Below, piece after piece: positions 47,203 to 56,226 of a DNA stretch of 64,000 bases. Both the position numbers and the translations under genes were made by a program. The notes under the pieces were generated by a model. That model saw only the letters and a list, made by a program, of their open reading frames with translations. It was not told the DNA's origin and searched no databases. Position 1 is the stretch's first letter; each line of letters opens with the position of its first letter. Source of the stretch: Streptomyces sp. NBC_00433 (lineage in GTDB: Bacteria > Actinomycetota > Actinomycetes > Streptomycetales > Streptomycetaceae); the NCBI GenBank assembly GCA_036015235.1, contig CP107926.1:8861501-8925500 (forward strand). The letters run 5' to 3'.

Positions 47203-48231
47203 ATGGCACACGTACTCGTTACTGGTGGGACCGGCTTCCTGGGCTCCCACACGATCGCGCGGCTCTTGGCGTCGGGGCACAAGGTCACGACCACGCTGCG
47301 CTCACTGAAGCGGCAACCTGACGTCGAAAAGATGCTCTCCGTGGCTGAGGCGCCGGGGCGGGAGGGAGTCTCCTACGTCGAGGCGGACCTGGCCTCCGAC
47401 GCGGGCTGGGACAGGGCCGCAGCGGGGGCTGACTATGTTCTGCACATCGCTTCGCCGTTCCCCGCCTCCCGTCCGAAGGACGAGAACGAATTGATTGTCC
47501 CGGCGCGCGACGGTGCGCTGCGGGTGCTGCGGGCCGCGCGGGACGCCGACGTCAGGCGGGTGGTCCTGACGTCCTCGTTCGCCGCGGTCGGCTACGGCCA
47601 CGGCCCGACGGACCGGGTCTTCTCGGAAGCCGACTGGACGAGCCTGGACGGGCCCGGCGTGACCCCGTACGTCAAGTCGAAGACTGTCGCCGAGCGCGCG
47701 GCGTGGGATTTCATCGCCGCCGAGGGCAACGGTCTGGAACTCACCACGATCAACCCGGTCGGGATCTTCGGTCCGGTACTCGGTTCCGACTACTCCAGCT
47801 CGATCCGCATCATCCACGCGATGCTCACCGGTGCCATGCGTGCCGCGCCGCCGATCTGGACCAATACCGTCGACGTCCGGGACGTCGCCGACCTGCACAT
47901 CAAGGCGATGACCTCGCCGGCTGCCGCCGGGCAGCGGTACCTGGCACTGGCAGGCGAGCCGATCTCCTTCGAGCAGATCGCGCTCGTCCTTCGCTCCCAG
48001 CTGGGCGAAGCGGCTGCGAAGGCCCCCACCCGGTCGGCCCCCGCCTGGCTGCTGCGGCTGCTGTCCACGGTCAGCCCGCAGCTGCGCGAGACGGTGCCGC
48101 AGCTGGGCGTGGTCCGCCGGGCCAGCAACGCCAAGGCCCGTGAGCAGCTGGGCGGGGCACCGCGCTCGAACGAGGAGAGTGTTGTCGCGAGTGCACGCAG
48201 TCTGGTGCGGCTCGGCCTGCTCGCCGACTAA
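47203..48231 (+). CDS. NAD(P)-dependent SDR-type reductase/epimerase (342 aa)
   Basis: An extended short-chain dehydrogenase with the nucleotide-binding motif VLVTGGTGFLGSHTIARLLA at the N-terminus, DLASDAGWD in the adenine-ribose region, VVLTSSFAAVGYGHGP for the catalytic Ser, and TPYVKSKTVAERAAWDF with the YxxxK pair. It ends SLVRLGLLAD. It resembles the aldehyde/dihydroflavonol reductase branch; the substrate cannot be read off. It is followed 18 bp later by an XRE-type regulator gene and preceded by a pair of direct repeats. Confidence 0.8.
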   Translation: MAHVLVTGGTGFLGSHTIARLLASGHKVTTTLRSLKRQPDVEKMLSVAEAPGREGVSYVEADLASDAGWDRAAAGADYVLHIASPFPASRPKDENELIVPARDGALRVLRAARDADVRRVVLTSSFAAVGYGHGPTDRVFSEADWTSLDGPGVTPYVKSKTVAERAAWDFIAAEGNGLELTTINPVGIFGPVLGSDYSSSIRIIHAMLTGAMRAAPPIWTNTVDVRDVADLHIKAMTSPAAAGQRYLALAGEPISFEQIALVLRSQLGEAAAKAPTRSAPAWLLRLLSTVSPQLRETVPQLGVVRRASNAKAREQLGGAPRSNEESVVASARSLVRLGLLAD

Positions 48232-48249
48232 CGTCGAAGGATGCACGAC

Positions 48250-49053
48250 ATGGCGGACACCCTCGGCCACTTCCTGCGGGCCCGGCGGGAACAGCTCAGC
48301 CCCCAGGAGGCCGGCCTGGCCGCCGGAGAGCGCCGCCGTGTCCCGGGGCTGCGCCGGGAGGAGGTTGCCCACCTCGCCGGCATCAGCCCCGAGTACTACC
48401 TGCGCCTGGAGCAGGGCCGCAACCAGCACCCCTCCGACCAGATCCTCGAAAGCCTGGCCGCGGCGCTGCAACTCGACGACGACGCCGTCGCCTACCTGCA
48501 CCGCCTCGCCCACCCCACGCCCCCGGCCCGGCGACGCCGTCCCCGCTCCCAGACGGGCCAAGCCGACCTCCAGCCCCTGCTCGACGGCTGGCCCCTCACA
48601 CCCGCCTACGCCCAGGCGACATCCGGCCGCGTCGTCGCCGCCAACCGCCTGGCTGTGGCCTTGTGCCCGTTCTTCGCCGTGGGGAGCAACCCCCTGCGAG
48701 CCGTGTTCCTCGAGCCCGAGATGCGCAGCCTCTACCCCCAGTGGGACGACGTGACCGCCAAAGCCGTCTCCGGACTGCGCGCGACCCTCAGCATCGACGA
48801 CGCCGATCCCGAACTCCTGGAGACCATCGGCGAGCTGACGGTCGCCAGCGAACGCTTCCGCACGCTGTGGGCCAGACGGGAGGTCCGCCGCCGCGCCGCC
48901 GGGTACACGCGGTTCAACCATCCCTTGGTCGGGCAGCTGGAACTGCGCTACGAGAAGCTCCTCAGGCCAGAGGCACAGCAACTCCTCGTCGTCTACCACG
49001 CCGACCAGGGCTCACCCAGCGCCGAGCGCCTGCAACTGCTCACCAGCCTCTGA
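48250..49053 (+). CDS. XRE-family regulator with MmyB-like ligand-binding domain (267 aa)
   Basis: The N-terminal HTH reads LGHFLRARREQLSPQEAGLA … RVPGLRREEVAHLAGISPEY YLRLEQGRNQHPSDQILESL, the standard actinobacterial MmyB-type start. The C-terminal domain (LQPLLDGWPLTPAYAQATSG, RVVAANRLAVALCPFFAVGS … FRTLWARREVRRRAAGYTRF) is the PAS-like MmyB ligand-binding fold, often binding fatty acids. I chose ATG 48250 because GAAGG sits 9 bases before it; ATG 48241 has no room for a site. The gene probably shares a message with the reductase before it and may control it. Confidence 0.85.
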   Translation: MADTLGHFLRARREQLSPQEAGLAAGERRRVPGLRREEVAHLAGISPEYYLRLEQGRNQHPSDQILESLAAALQLDDDAVAYLHRLAHPTPPARRRRPRSQTGQADLQPLLDGWPLTPAYAQATSGRVVAANRLAVALCPFFAVGSNPLRAVFLEPEMRSLYPQWDDVTAKAVSGLRATLSIDDADPELLETIGELTVASERFRTLWARREVRRRAAGYTRFNHPLVGQLELRYEKLLRPEAQQLLVVYHADQGSPSAERLQLLTSL

Positions 49054-49204
49054 CCCCGGGCACTGACAGCACGCCTCGCCCGGACTCGGCACCGAAGCCG
49101 AGACCGCGGTGGTCAACTGCCGCTGAAGGTCACAGCAGACGCGCAGGCACGGATCCCGGTGAACATGGAGTGTCGAATTCACTGATCACCACAACGGAAG
49201 ACCG

Positions 49205-49790
49205 TTGCCTGCCGCGTCATCATCGCCCATCCCCGCCGGGCTGGGCCAACTCGCCGGTTCCGATCCGGCCCGTCCCGATGACCTGCCCGGCCTGCTGGAC
49301 CGGCTGCGTCGCCTGCCCGACCCGCGCCGCCTGAGGGGCCGACGCCACCCGCTGTCGTACGTCCTGGCCCTGGCCGCCTGCGCGGTCCTGGCCGGAGCGA
49401 GTCCCTCAGCGCCATCGCAGAGTGGGCCGCTGACGCCCCTGACCAGCTCCTTCTCCACTGCGGGGCCGCGCTGCGCGATCCGGACCGGCCCTACCGGGCC
49501 CCCAGTGAGACGACCGTGCGCCGGGTACTGCAACGCGTCGACGGCGACGCCCTCGACGCAGCGATCGGCGGCTGACTCACCGCCCGTGCGGACGCCTCCC
49601 GCGCCGCCGACGAGGACAAATACCCGCCGTCTGGCCCGGTGCGGACAGCGGTCGCGGTGGACGGCAAGTCCCTGCGCGGCGCGACCCGCGCCGACGGCCG
49701 CCGTGTCCATCTGCTGCCCGCCTGCGCGCTTGCGCAGCGACTCCAGCGCATCCCCCGACTACGCGGATACCATTCGCGTTCATGCGTGCA
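49205..49790 (+). pseudogene. ISAs1-family transposase remnant
   Basis: Pieces in several frames, LLDRLRRLPDPRRLRGRRHP LSYVLALAACAVLAG, then (shifted) AIAEWAADAPDQL, APSETTVRRVLQRVDGDALD AAIGG and VAVDGKSLRGATRADGRRVH, match the N-terminal half of ISAs1 transposases in order. At least two frameshifts and a stop break it and the C-terminal half is absent. Confidence 0.75.
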
Positions 49791-50202
49791 CGCCAAGCCA
49801 CTGACACCTGAGGCGCCGTGAGGCGCAGCCGGGCATTGACGACCCACCGCTGCCTAACCGCCAGCGAGATGCGGGCCACCCAGCGAGCAACTGCCCAGGA
49901 TGGCCTTCGCGGACGTGGAGCTGCTCCGCGCCCCGGAAGCGCGGCAGAGCAGCGCGGACCTCTTCGCTGCCGAAGACGCAAGGTCAGTCTGGCGGCCCGG
50001 AGCCTCGGTGCGCAGCCCGAATGGAGTGGCAGCGGGCGGGGTGCTGTCGACCCGGCATACGGTTGCTCCTTTGCGCCGTACGACTGGTGGGCGCGCCGGG
50101 TTTGTTGGGGCCCCGCGGGTCGCTTCGCTGCTGCCTTGGTGGCGTCGGAGAATGCGGGGCCGGAGCGGCATACCCGGCAACTGGGGCGAGCGAGGACAGG
50201 CC

Positions 50203-51339
50203 ATGGCAAGCGCGAGCGGACGAGAAGGACAGCCCGTTCACGGGGGGAAGGTCGTGGGCTGGCTGTCGAAGGTGTTCGAGCTCACCCCCGCTGGGCTCAA
50301 CTGGCCGCGAGGGGTGTTGTTCCTGGACATGGCGCTGGTGCCGCTGGTCGTCTTCTGGGCGATCGGGCATGAGCAGTACCTTCTGAGCGCCTTGTTCGGC
50401 CTGCTGTTCTCGTGGCTGGCTGACCCGGGAGGCGGCTTGGGACACCGTGCGTGGCATGTCGCCGTCTTCGCGGCCATCGGCGCCGGGCTGACCGCGCTGG
50501 GATTCGGCATCGGGGGAGAGGCGTGGGGGTGGCTGGTGCTGGCGACGTTCGCGGTCACGCTGGTGGCCGGCCTTTCGATCGCGTTCGGGGTGCACCGGTT
50601 CGTCAGCGCGACGCTTCTCAACCTGTGGTTCGTCATCGCCTTCGCGTCCGGGTTCAGCCTTCACCATGCGGCCCGCATCACCAGCTACACCTGGGCTCAG
50701 GTGGTTGCCTGGGCGGGCGGGGCGGGACTGTGGATCGTGTTGACGTTCCTTTGGTGGCTCGTCAGCGGGCGTCAGGAGCGGCCCCAGCCGGTCGAGGAGA
50801 TCCCTGGTGACATCTCGCGGCGGAAGCTGACCGCGCCGCTGATCATGTTCACGGTGATCCGGGCCCTGGTCATGGCCGGCACCGTCGCGCTGGCCTTCGG
50901 ACTCAACCTGTCGCACGGCTACTGGATGACGATCGCGGCCATGATCGCGATGAAGCCGACCCTGTCGCAGGCCATGCTCGTATCCGCCCAGCGCCTGACC
51001 GGCGCGGCCATCGGCGCCGTCGCGGCCGGCCTGCTGCTGCTGATTCCTGCCAGTGAAACCGGACTCAAGCTTTTCGCGGTGACGCGCGGACTCGAGGTGG
51101 TCGCGCTCGTCCTGCTGATGCACGGGGTGGCGATGAAATTCTGGAACTACGCGCTCTACTCCGCGGCCATCGCCGCCGGAGTGCTCATCCTGGTGGACCT
51201 TCCGCAGCCCTCCGACTACGCCGCCGAAGGCTACCGGGTGCTGTGGACGCTCTGCGGTGTAGCGATCGCTCTGCTCGTCATACTGCTCGCAGGCCTGCTC
51301 GCCAAGCACACCGCCAAAACGCCGCCACAACCCGCCTGA
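50203..51339 (+). CDS. FUSC-family integral membrane protein (378 aa)
   Basis: About ten membrane spans in two groups (for example VLFLDMALVPLVVFWAIGHE, AWHVAVFAAIGAGLTALGFG, then VIRALVMAGTVALAFGLNLS, GYWMTIAAMIAMKPTLSQAM, GAAIGAVAAGLLLLIPA). The GYWMTIAAMIAMKP sequence is the typical FUSC_2 signature found in aromatic-acid exporter-like permeases. I chose ATG 50203 after GAGGACAGG; the frame is open for 100 more codons upstream, but that part overlaps no known domain and is basic and disordered. The substrate is unknown. Confidence 0.75.
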   Translation: MASASGREGQPVHGGKVVGWLSKVFELTPAGLNWPRGVLFLDMALVPLVVFWAIGHEQYLLSALFGLLFSWLADPGGGLGHRAWHVAVFAAIGAGLTALGFGIGGEAWGWLVLATFAVTLVAGLSIAFGVHRFVSATLLNLWFVIAFASGFSLHHAARITSYTWAQVVAWAGGAGLWIVLTFLWWLVSGRQERPQPVEEIPGDISRRKLTAPLIMFTVIRALVMAGTVALAFGLNLSHGYWMTIAAMIAMKPTLSQAMLVSAQRLTGAAIGAVAAGLLLLIPASETGLKLFAVTRGLEVVALVLLMHGVAMKFWNYALYSAAIAAGVLILVDLPQPSDYAAEGYRVLWTLCGVAIALLVILLAGLLAKHTAKTPPQPA

Positions 51340-51506
51340 ACGCTTTTCGAGATCCGTCGACGGCTTGGTGCGCGCCGTGCCGCCAGGCCGGTGACCGCCC
51401 CCGTGTCCTGCTGCAGGAGACGACGACCGCCCAGGAGAGTGAGTCCCTGGTCAGCGGGTGACGAGGACAGTCACGGGCATCGGTTCCGGGCAAAGGGAGG
51501 GACGCC

Positions 51507-51953
51507 ATGGAGACGAAGAGCGACCGCCTGTCCATGCTGCTGGCCGCCCTGCGATCCCTGGTGTCAACGGGTCTGCTCGTCACCGCTTACTACGTGCTTC
51601 CCCTGGCATCGCCCGTCAGCCCCGCCACCGTCTTCGCGTTCATCGGCGGCACGGCAGCGGTGGCAGTCCTGCTGTCCTGGCAGATCGGCGTGATCAGGCG
51701 CTCCGCTCGGCCCACGCTGCGGGCGGTCGAGGCACTGGCGACGACCCTCCCACTCTTCCTGTCGCTCTACGCGGCCGCCTACTACCTGCTGCAGCGCAGC
51801 GCGCCACAGAGTTTCGGCGGACCGCTGTCGCGGACCGACGCCCTGTACTTCACGCTGACCGTATTCAGCACAGTCGGTTTCGGGGACATCACCCCACACA
51901 GCCAGGCGGCACGGATTCTGGCCATGGGGCAGATGACGCTCGATCTCCTGTGA
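51507..51953 (+). CDS. Two-TM potassium channel protein, 3' frameshift (148 aa)
   Basis: The ATG at 51507 follows AGGGAGGGACGCC. The protein has four hydrophobic spans, the last pair framing the pore: LYFTLTVFSTVGFGDITPHS contains the selectivity filter TVGFGD. The frame stops after MGQMTLDLL. Restoring one base there gives VNFGLGVQAFLTACRLFSND MSGL to a TAG just past 52020, which looks like the normal end of the last helix. The gene has probably lost about 25 residues by a one-base deletion, and the channel may still be partly formed. Confidence 0.7.
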   Translation: METKSDRLSMLLAALRSLVSTGLLVTAYYVLPLASPVSPATVFAFIGGTAAVAVLLSWQIGVIRRSARPTLRAVEALATTLPLFLSLYAAAYYLLQRSAPQSFGGPLSRTDALYFTLTVFSTVGFGDITPHSQAARILAMGQMTLDLL

Positions 51954-52119
51954 ACTTCGGTCTCGGCGTCCAGGCGTTCCTGACGGCCTGTCGCCTATTC
52001 TCTAACGACATGTCCGGGCTCTAGAGGCTATGGGCGCAGCTCAGGCGTATGTTTCTTCCCAACAGTTGATCTCCGAGCCAGTTGGGCTCTGCGGTTGGAG
52101 TTCCAATAGACGTAGCGTT

Positions 52120-52148
52120 AGCTGTCGTCCCCGGTGTAAATGGAGCAG
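52120..52148 (-). repeat. Probable decayed terminal CRISPR repeat
   Basis: This 29-bp word matches the array repeat at about 20 of 29 positions, including GTGTA and the end GGAGCAG. It is 45 bp from the first clear repeat instead of 32, so the intervening spacer carries an insertion. It would be the oldest, leader-distal end of the array. Confidence 0.4.
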
Positions 52149-52193
52149 GCTGACCGGGAGGGTGACGGTGCGCACGACGTTCAGTAGCGCCCG

Positions 52194-52712
52194 CGCGGTA
52201 CCCCCGTGAGTAGAGGGAGCAGAGCGACGAGCGTGGCCAAAGTCGAGCCCGGCGTGCGGTACCCCCGCGTGTAGGGGGGAGCAGTTCCGCCACCACCGTG
52301 AACTCGCCCCGATGCCCGCGTTACCCACGCGGCGGCTGGGGGAGCAGATGCCGAGCGGGTGCCGGGACTATCCGCCGAGCGCGGTACCCCATTCGTAGGG
52401 GGAGCAGGCCGCAGGACTCGGCACCGCCACCGGCTACGGCGCGGTACCCCCATGTGTAGGGGGAGCAGTACGCGCAGGCGGGCCACATCACGCGGCCGGC
52501 CGCGGTACCCCCATGTGCAGGGGGAGCAGGACGCAGCTGTTGACTGGTGGCGTGGGCAGACCGCGGTACCCCCTCGCGCCGGGGGAGCAGGTCAAGGTAC
52601 TGGCGGGCGCCGTGCAGGAGGGCGCGGTACCCCCTCGCGCCGGGGGAGCAGCTTCTTCCCGCCTGGTGGGAAAGACCCCTGGCCGCGGTACCCCCTCGCG
52701 CCGGGGGAGCAG
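52194..52712 (-). CRISPR. Type I-E CRISPR array, nine repeats and eight spacers
   Basis: Nine repeats of about 29 bp start near 52194, 52255, 52317, 52380, 52440, 52501, 52562, 52623 and 52684, separated by eight 32-bp spacers (61-bp period). On the minus strand the repeat begins CTGCTCCCCCGGCG and ends GAGGGGGTACCGCG, with a CCCCC/GGGGG stem, like other I-E repeats. The three right-hand copies are identical, the middle ones vary in the loop, and the left three contain 1-bp indels and mismatches. New spacers are therefore added at the right, and the array is read leftward from a leader next to cas3. The spacers look GC-rich and phage-like; I could not match them to anything here. Confidence 0.95.
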
Positions 52713-53038
<326 letters not shown>

Positions 53039-53055
53039 GATGGCTGTGGAGGTGG

Positions 53056-55905
53056 GTGCTGGTGGGTGTGGTGGAAGATGCAGGGCGCGGGGGAATCTCG
53101 TTGGGTCCCTGGGGGAAGTTCGACAGCGCTACGGGGGAGTCGTATGCATTGTTGTTTCATTTGCTGGATGCGGGTGCGGTGGGGGAGGTGTTGTGGCGAT
53201 GGTTTTTGACGGCGCGGCAGCGGCGGCTCATCGCTGATGGTTTGGGGGTGCCGCTGAAGCAGGCGGGCCAGCTGGTGGCGTTTTTTGCGGCCTGTCATGA
53301 CATCGGGAAGGCGAGTGCTTTTCAGGCGTGTGAGCCGGTGGCGTGGGCGCGTGTGGGGGAGGCGCTGCGGGCTGATGCGGGTGGGTGGGTGTGGATGCCG
53401 CACGGTCGGGCGTCGATGGTGGCGCTGTTGCCGGTGCTGGTGGAGTTGGGCTTCGAGGTGGCGGGCAACGAGAGCGCCGGTGTGCGGGTGGCGCAGGTCG
53501 CCGGTGGCCATCATGGCGGGTACCTGGCGTTGGACGTGGCGGGCGAGCTGAAGCAGGACGGCAGGCTGGGCGGCCCGCTGTGGGCGGACCTGCGGCGTCG
53601 GTATGTGCTGGTCGTGCACCATCTGCTGGGTGTGGACGCGGTGCCGTCACGGATGTCGGCGCAGGCGGCTGTGCTGATCACGGGTGTGGTGATGCTCGCG
53701 GACCGGTTGGTGAGCCAGCGCGGGTACTGGACTCGGCGGGCGTCGGCGCCCGCAGTAGGTGCGGCCGAGCACATGGCCGGTTCTCGGGCGCAGGCCCCGC
53801 GGCTGGTGGACCGTGCGGGGCTGACCCGGGTGGTACTGCCTGAAATGCCGTTCGCCCGGGCGCACGGCCTGCCGGAGCCCAATGCGATGCAGGCGTCGCT
53901 GATGACGGGTCTGGGGCAGGCGGGGCTGGGCGGTAGGGGTGCGATTGTGCTGGTGACGGATGGTACAGGCGGTGGTAAGTCCGCGGCGGGTCTGGAAGCG
54001 GCGCGGTTGCTGAACGCGGCCTGTGGGACGGCGGGCTGGTGCTGGCTGCTGCCGACGACGGCGACGGCGGATGCCGCCTACGACGTTGCGGCGAGGTATG
54101 TGGAGGCGCACGGCGCGGACAGGTCGCCGCTGGGCCTGGTGCACCACCACCCGTGGCTGAACCGGGCCTATACCGACCAGCGGATCGCGGCGGACCTTCA
54201 CGGCTCGACGCGGGACGCCCCGTGGAACGACACGGTGTGGGACGAGGGCGACGGGGAGGAGCGGGAGCGTCCCCGGGAGGCGGTCACGGTCCCGGACCGG
54301 TGGCTGCGCGGGTGGGACAGGGCGCTGCTGGCGCAGTTCACGGTGGCCACGGTGGACCAGGCACTGATGGCGGCCTTGCCGGTGCGGCACAGCCCGTTGC
54401 GGATGCTGGCCCTGTCGGGGAAGACGGTGATCATCGACGAGGCGCACGTCCTGGACACCTTCACCTTCCGCCAGTTGGAGCGGCTGCTGGTGTGGCTGGG
54501 CGGGTTCGGCACGCCGGTGGTGGTGCTGTCCGCGACGCTGCCTTCCCGGGCGGGGGAGCGGCTGGTTGCCGCCTACCTGCGGGGGGCCGGCACCGCCACT
54601 CAGGCCGGGCCGCTGGTCGCCCCGTATCCGGGGTGGCTGATCGCGGACGCCGGTACGGGCGCCACCGTGGTGATGGCGGCTGCCGACCGTGAACGGCACC
54701 GCGGGCGGCAGCGCCGCAGCGTCATGATCGGCCGGGCGGACGTGGTGTACCGGCCGCTGGGGCCGCTGCCGCGGCAGGTTCAGGCCGGGGAGCGCCTGGC
54801 GGTGATCGGAGAGCTGGTCGCCCCGGTGGCGGCCGGCGGGGGATATGCGGCGGTGATGGCCGCGACCGTCACCGACGCGCAGGAGACTTACCGGTACCTG
54901 CGCGACACCCTGGATTTCGGTGGGCAGCCCGCTGATCTGGTGTTGCTGCACGCCCGGTTCCCCGGCCGGCAGCGCGAGCGCCTGATGCGCCGGGTACGGC
55001 AGGCCCTCGGCCGCAACCGGCCCTATCCCGGGCGGATGGTCGTGGTCACCACGAGCGTCCTGGACGTCAGCCTCGACATCGACGTCGACGTGATGATCAG
55101 CGACCTGGTCCCGATCGGCTGGCTGCTGCAGCGCCTGGGCCGGCTGTGGCGGTTCCAGCACGCCTGGACCGGGCAGGAACGGCGGCCTGCGTGGGTGCGG
55201 GAGACCGGCGCGTGCCTGACGGTGTGCCACCCCGTCGGCCCGGACGGCGCACTGGACGTGCCCAAGCACTGGTCACACATCCCCGCGTTCACCCTCCACG
55301 CCACCGCCGCGGTCCTCGCCGCGCGCACCGCCGGGCAGCCCCTCCTCCTGCCCGACGCCGTGCCCGCCTTGGTGGAAGAAGTACAGGCCCTCCTGGACAC
55401 CGAGAAGGGCGCCGCCGTCGACGCCGAACTGCACCGCGCTTACACCGCATTGGTGAGGGCGCAGGAGCACCTCAGCTCCGCCCAGCTGATCCCGCCGCCG
55501 CACCGCGTGGCGTCTCTGTTCGACCTGCACCGCCAGCCGCTGACCGCTGCGACGGCCGCCACCCGCCTGGGGATGCTGCCCCGCCCGCTGCTGCCCTGCT
55601 ATCGCACGCCGCACGGACGGCTGGCCTTGGACGCGGCCGGCCGTTTCGAACTACCCGAAGGGAATCTGCGGCCCGCGCACGTACGGGCCCTCCTCGGCCG
55701 GAGCGTGCCGGTGCCCGCGGCGTGGGTGGCCCGCCCGGGCGCCGACCACCCGCGGCCGCCCAGCGCCTGGAGGGGCCACCCTCTGCTGGGCGACCTGGTC
55801 CTGCTGCCCCTGACCGCCGACCGGGCGCCGACAGCGTTCGGTGACCACCTGCTGCACCTCGACCCCGAACTCGGCCTGGTGCATCAGCACACCCCCGCCG
55901 TCTGA
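53056..55905 (+). CDS. cas3: Cas3, type I-E HD nuclease-helicase (949 aa)
   Basis: The N-terminal HD domain is complete: FHLLDAG (H35), FFAACHDIGKASAFQ (H81-D82), the PHG and GGHHGGY histidines (about 116 and 152-153) and VVMLADRL (D216). The helicase part has a slightly unusual Walker A (VTDGTGGGKSAAGLEAA, 302-309), DEAH box IIDEAHVLDTFTF (461-464), VVLSATLPSRA and motif VI LLQRLGRLWRF. Cas3 is recruited by Cascade to unwind and shred target DNA; every catalytic motif I can check is intact. GTG 53056 is the first start after the stop in the repeat. GTG 53062, spaced nine bases from GGAGG, is the better real start. The gene lies 320 bp before the Cascade operon. Confidence 0.95.
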   Translation: MLVGVVEDAGRGGISLGPWGKFDSATGESYALLFHLLDAGAVGEVLWRWFLTARQRRLIADGLGVPLKQAGQLVAFFAACHDIGKASAFQACEPVAWARVGEALRADAGGWVWMPHGRASMVALLPVLVELGFEVAGNESAGVRVAQVAGGHHGGYLALDVAGELKQDGRLGGPLWADLRRRYVLVVHHLLGVDAVPSRMSAQAAVLITGVVMLADRLVSQRGYWTRRASAPAVGAAEHMAGSRAQAPRLVDRAGLTRVVLPEMPFARAHGLPEPNAMQASLMTGLGQAGLGGRGAIVLVTDGTGGGKSAAGLEAARLLNAACGTAGWCWLLPTTATADAAYDVAARYVEAHGADRSPLGLVHHHPWLNRAYTDQRIAADLHGSTRDAPWNDTVWDEGDGEERERPREAVTVPDRWLRGWDRALLAQFTVATVDQALMAALPVRHSPLRMLALSGKTVIIDEAHVLDTFTFRQLERLLVWLGGFGTPVVVLSATLPSRAGERLVAAYLRGAGTATQAGPLVAPYPGWLIADAGTGATVVMAAADRERHRGRQRRSVMIGRADVVYRPLGPLPRQVQAGERLAVIGELVAPVAAGGGYAAVMAATVTDAQETYRYLRDTLDFGGQPADLVLLHARFPGRQRERLMRRVRQALGRNRPYPGRMVVVTTSVLDVSLDIDVDVMISDLVPIGWLLQRLGRLWRFQHAWTGQERRPAWVRETGACLTVCHPVGPDGALDVPKHWSHIPAFTLHATAAVLAARTAGQPLLLPDAVPALVEEVQALLDTEKGAAVDAELHRAYTALVRAQEHLSSAQLIPPPHRVASLFDLHRQPLTAATAATRLGMLPRPLLPCYRTPHGRLALDAAGRFELPEGNLRPAHVRALLGRSVPVPAAWVARPGADHPRPPSAWRGHPLLGDLVLLPLTADRAPTAFGDHLLHLDPELGLVHQHTPAV

Positions 55906-56226
55906 CCGCGCGCCGCCGCACAGTGGCCCCCTACGGGCTCCGCTGCGCGGCGCCTTCGGCCGGGCGCCGGGCGCCGGGCGCCGGGCGCCGGGCGCCCCCC
56001 ACGATGGGTGCTTTTAGCAGACCAGGGGAGAAGAATTCTCATTTATACAGTGATTCACGGGGATCTGTACGGATGCGGCTAACGTGACAGGGCGTGACTT
56101 TCGGCTCTGCTGTCGCACTGGCCACGCCTGAACCACCGCCTCTTGGGCTGCAGTTCGGGAGCGGTCGGGTTTGCGACGCCCGGGCCGTCGGGTCGCGCAC
56201 CGGTTCTCGCATGACGGAGGTGACCT
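55906..56226 (+). promoter_or_regulatory. Gap between cas3 and the Cascade operon, with five GGGCGCC repeats
   Basis: Positions 55962-55996 are five tandem copies of GGGCGCC, each close to self-complementary and able to fold. They are followed by an unusually A/T-rich patch (GAATTCTCATTTATACAGTG, 56033-56052) that is the likeliest promoter for cse1 and everything downstream. Cas3 and Cascade may therefore be separately expressed. Confidence 0.5.
56216..56223 (+). promoter_or_regulatory. Strong ribosome-binding site GGAGGTGA that points to a non-standard cse1 start
   Basis: GGAGGTGA is the best Shine-Dalgarno sequence in the operon. Six bases after its GGAGG core is ATT (56227), the first codon of the cse1 frame after a TGA at 56221. 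No ATG, GTG or TTG occurs in that frame until 56290, which would cut off the conserved N-terminus. Confidence 0.6.

Noticed and set aside
47302..48999. Minus-strand frame opposite the SDR and XRE genes
   Set aside because: Both plus-strand genes carry clear motifs; this is the usual GC-rich antisense frame.
50021..50202. Upstream extension of the FUSC protein frame
   Set aside because: It is open but basic and disordered, lacks a ribosome-binding site, and ATG 50203 has one.
52020..52120. Search for a transposon left end beside the array
   Set aside because: Short GTTG words and a GAGCC/GGCTC hairpin occur, but no paired, repeated motif matches the region after the ATPase, so I do not claim an element boundary.
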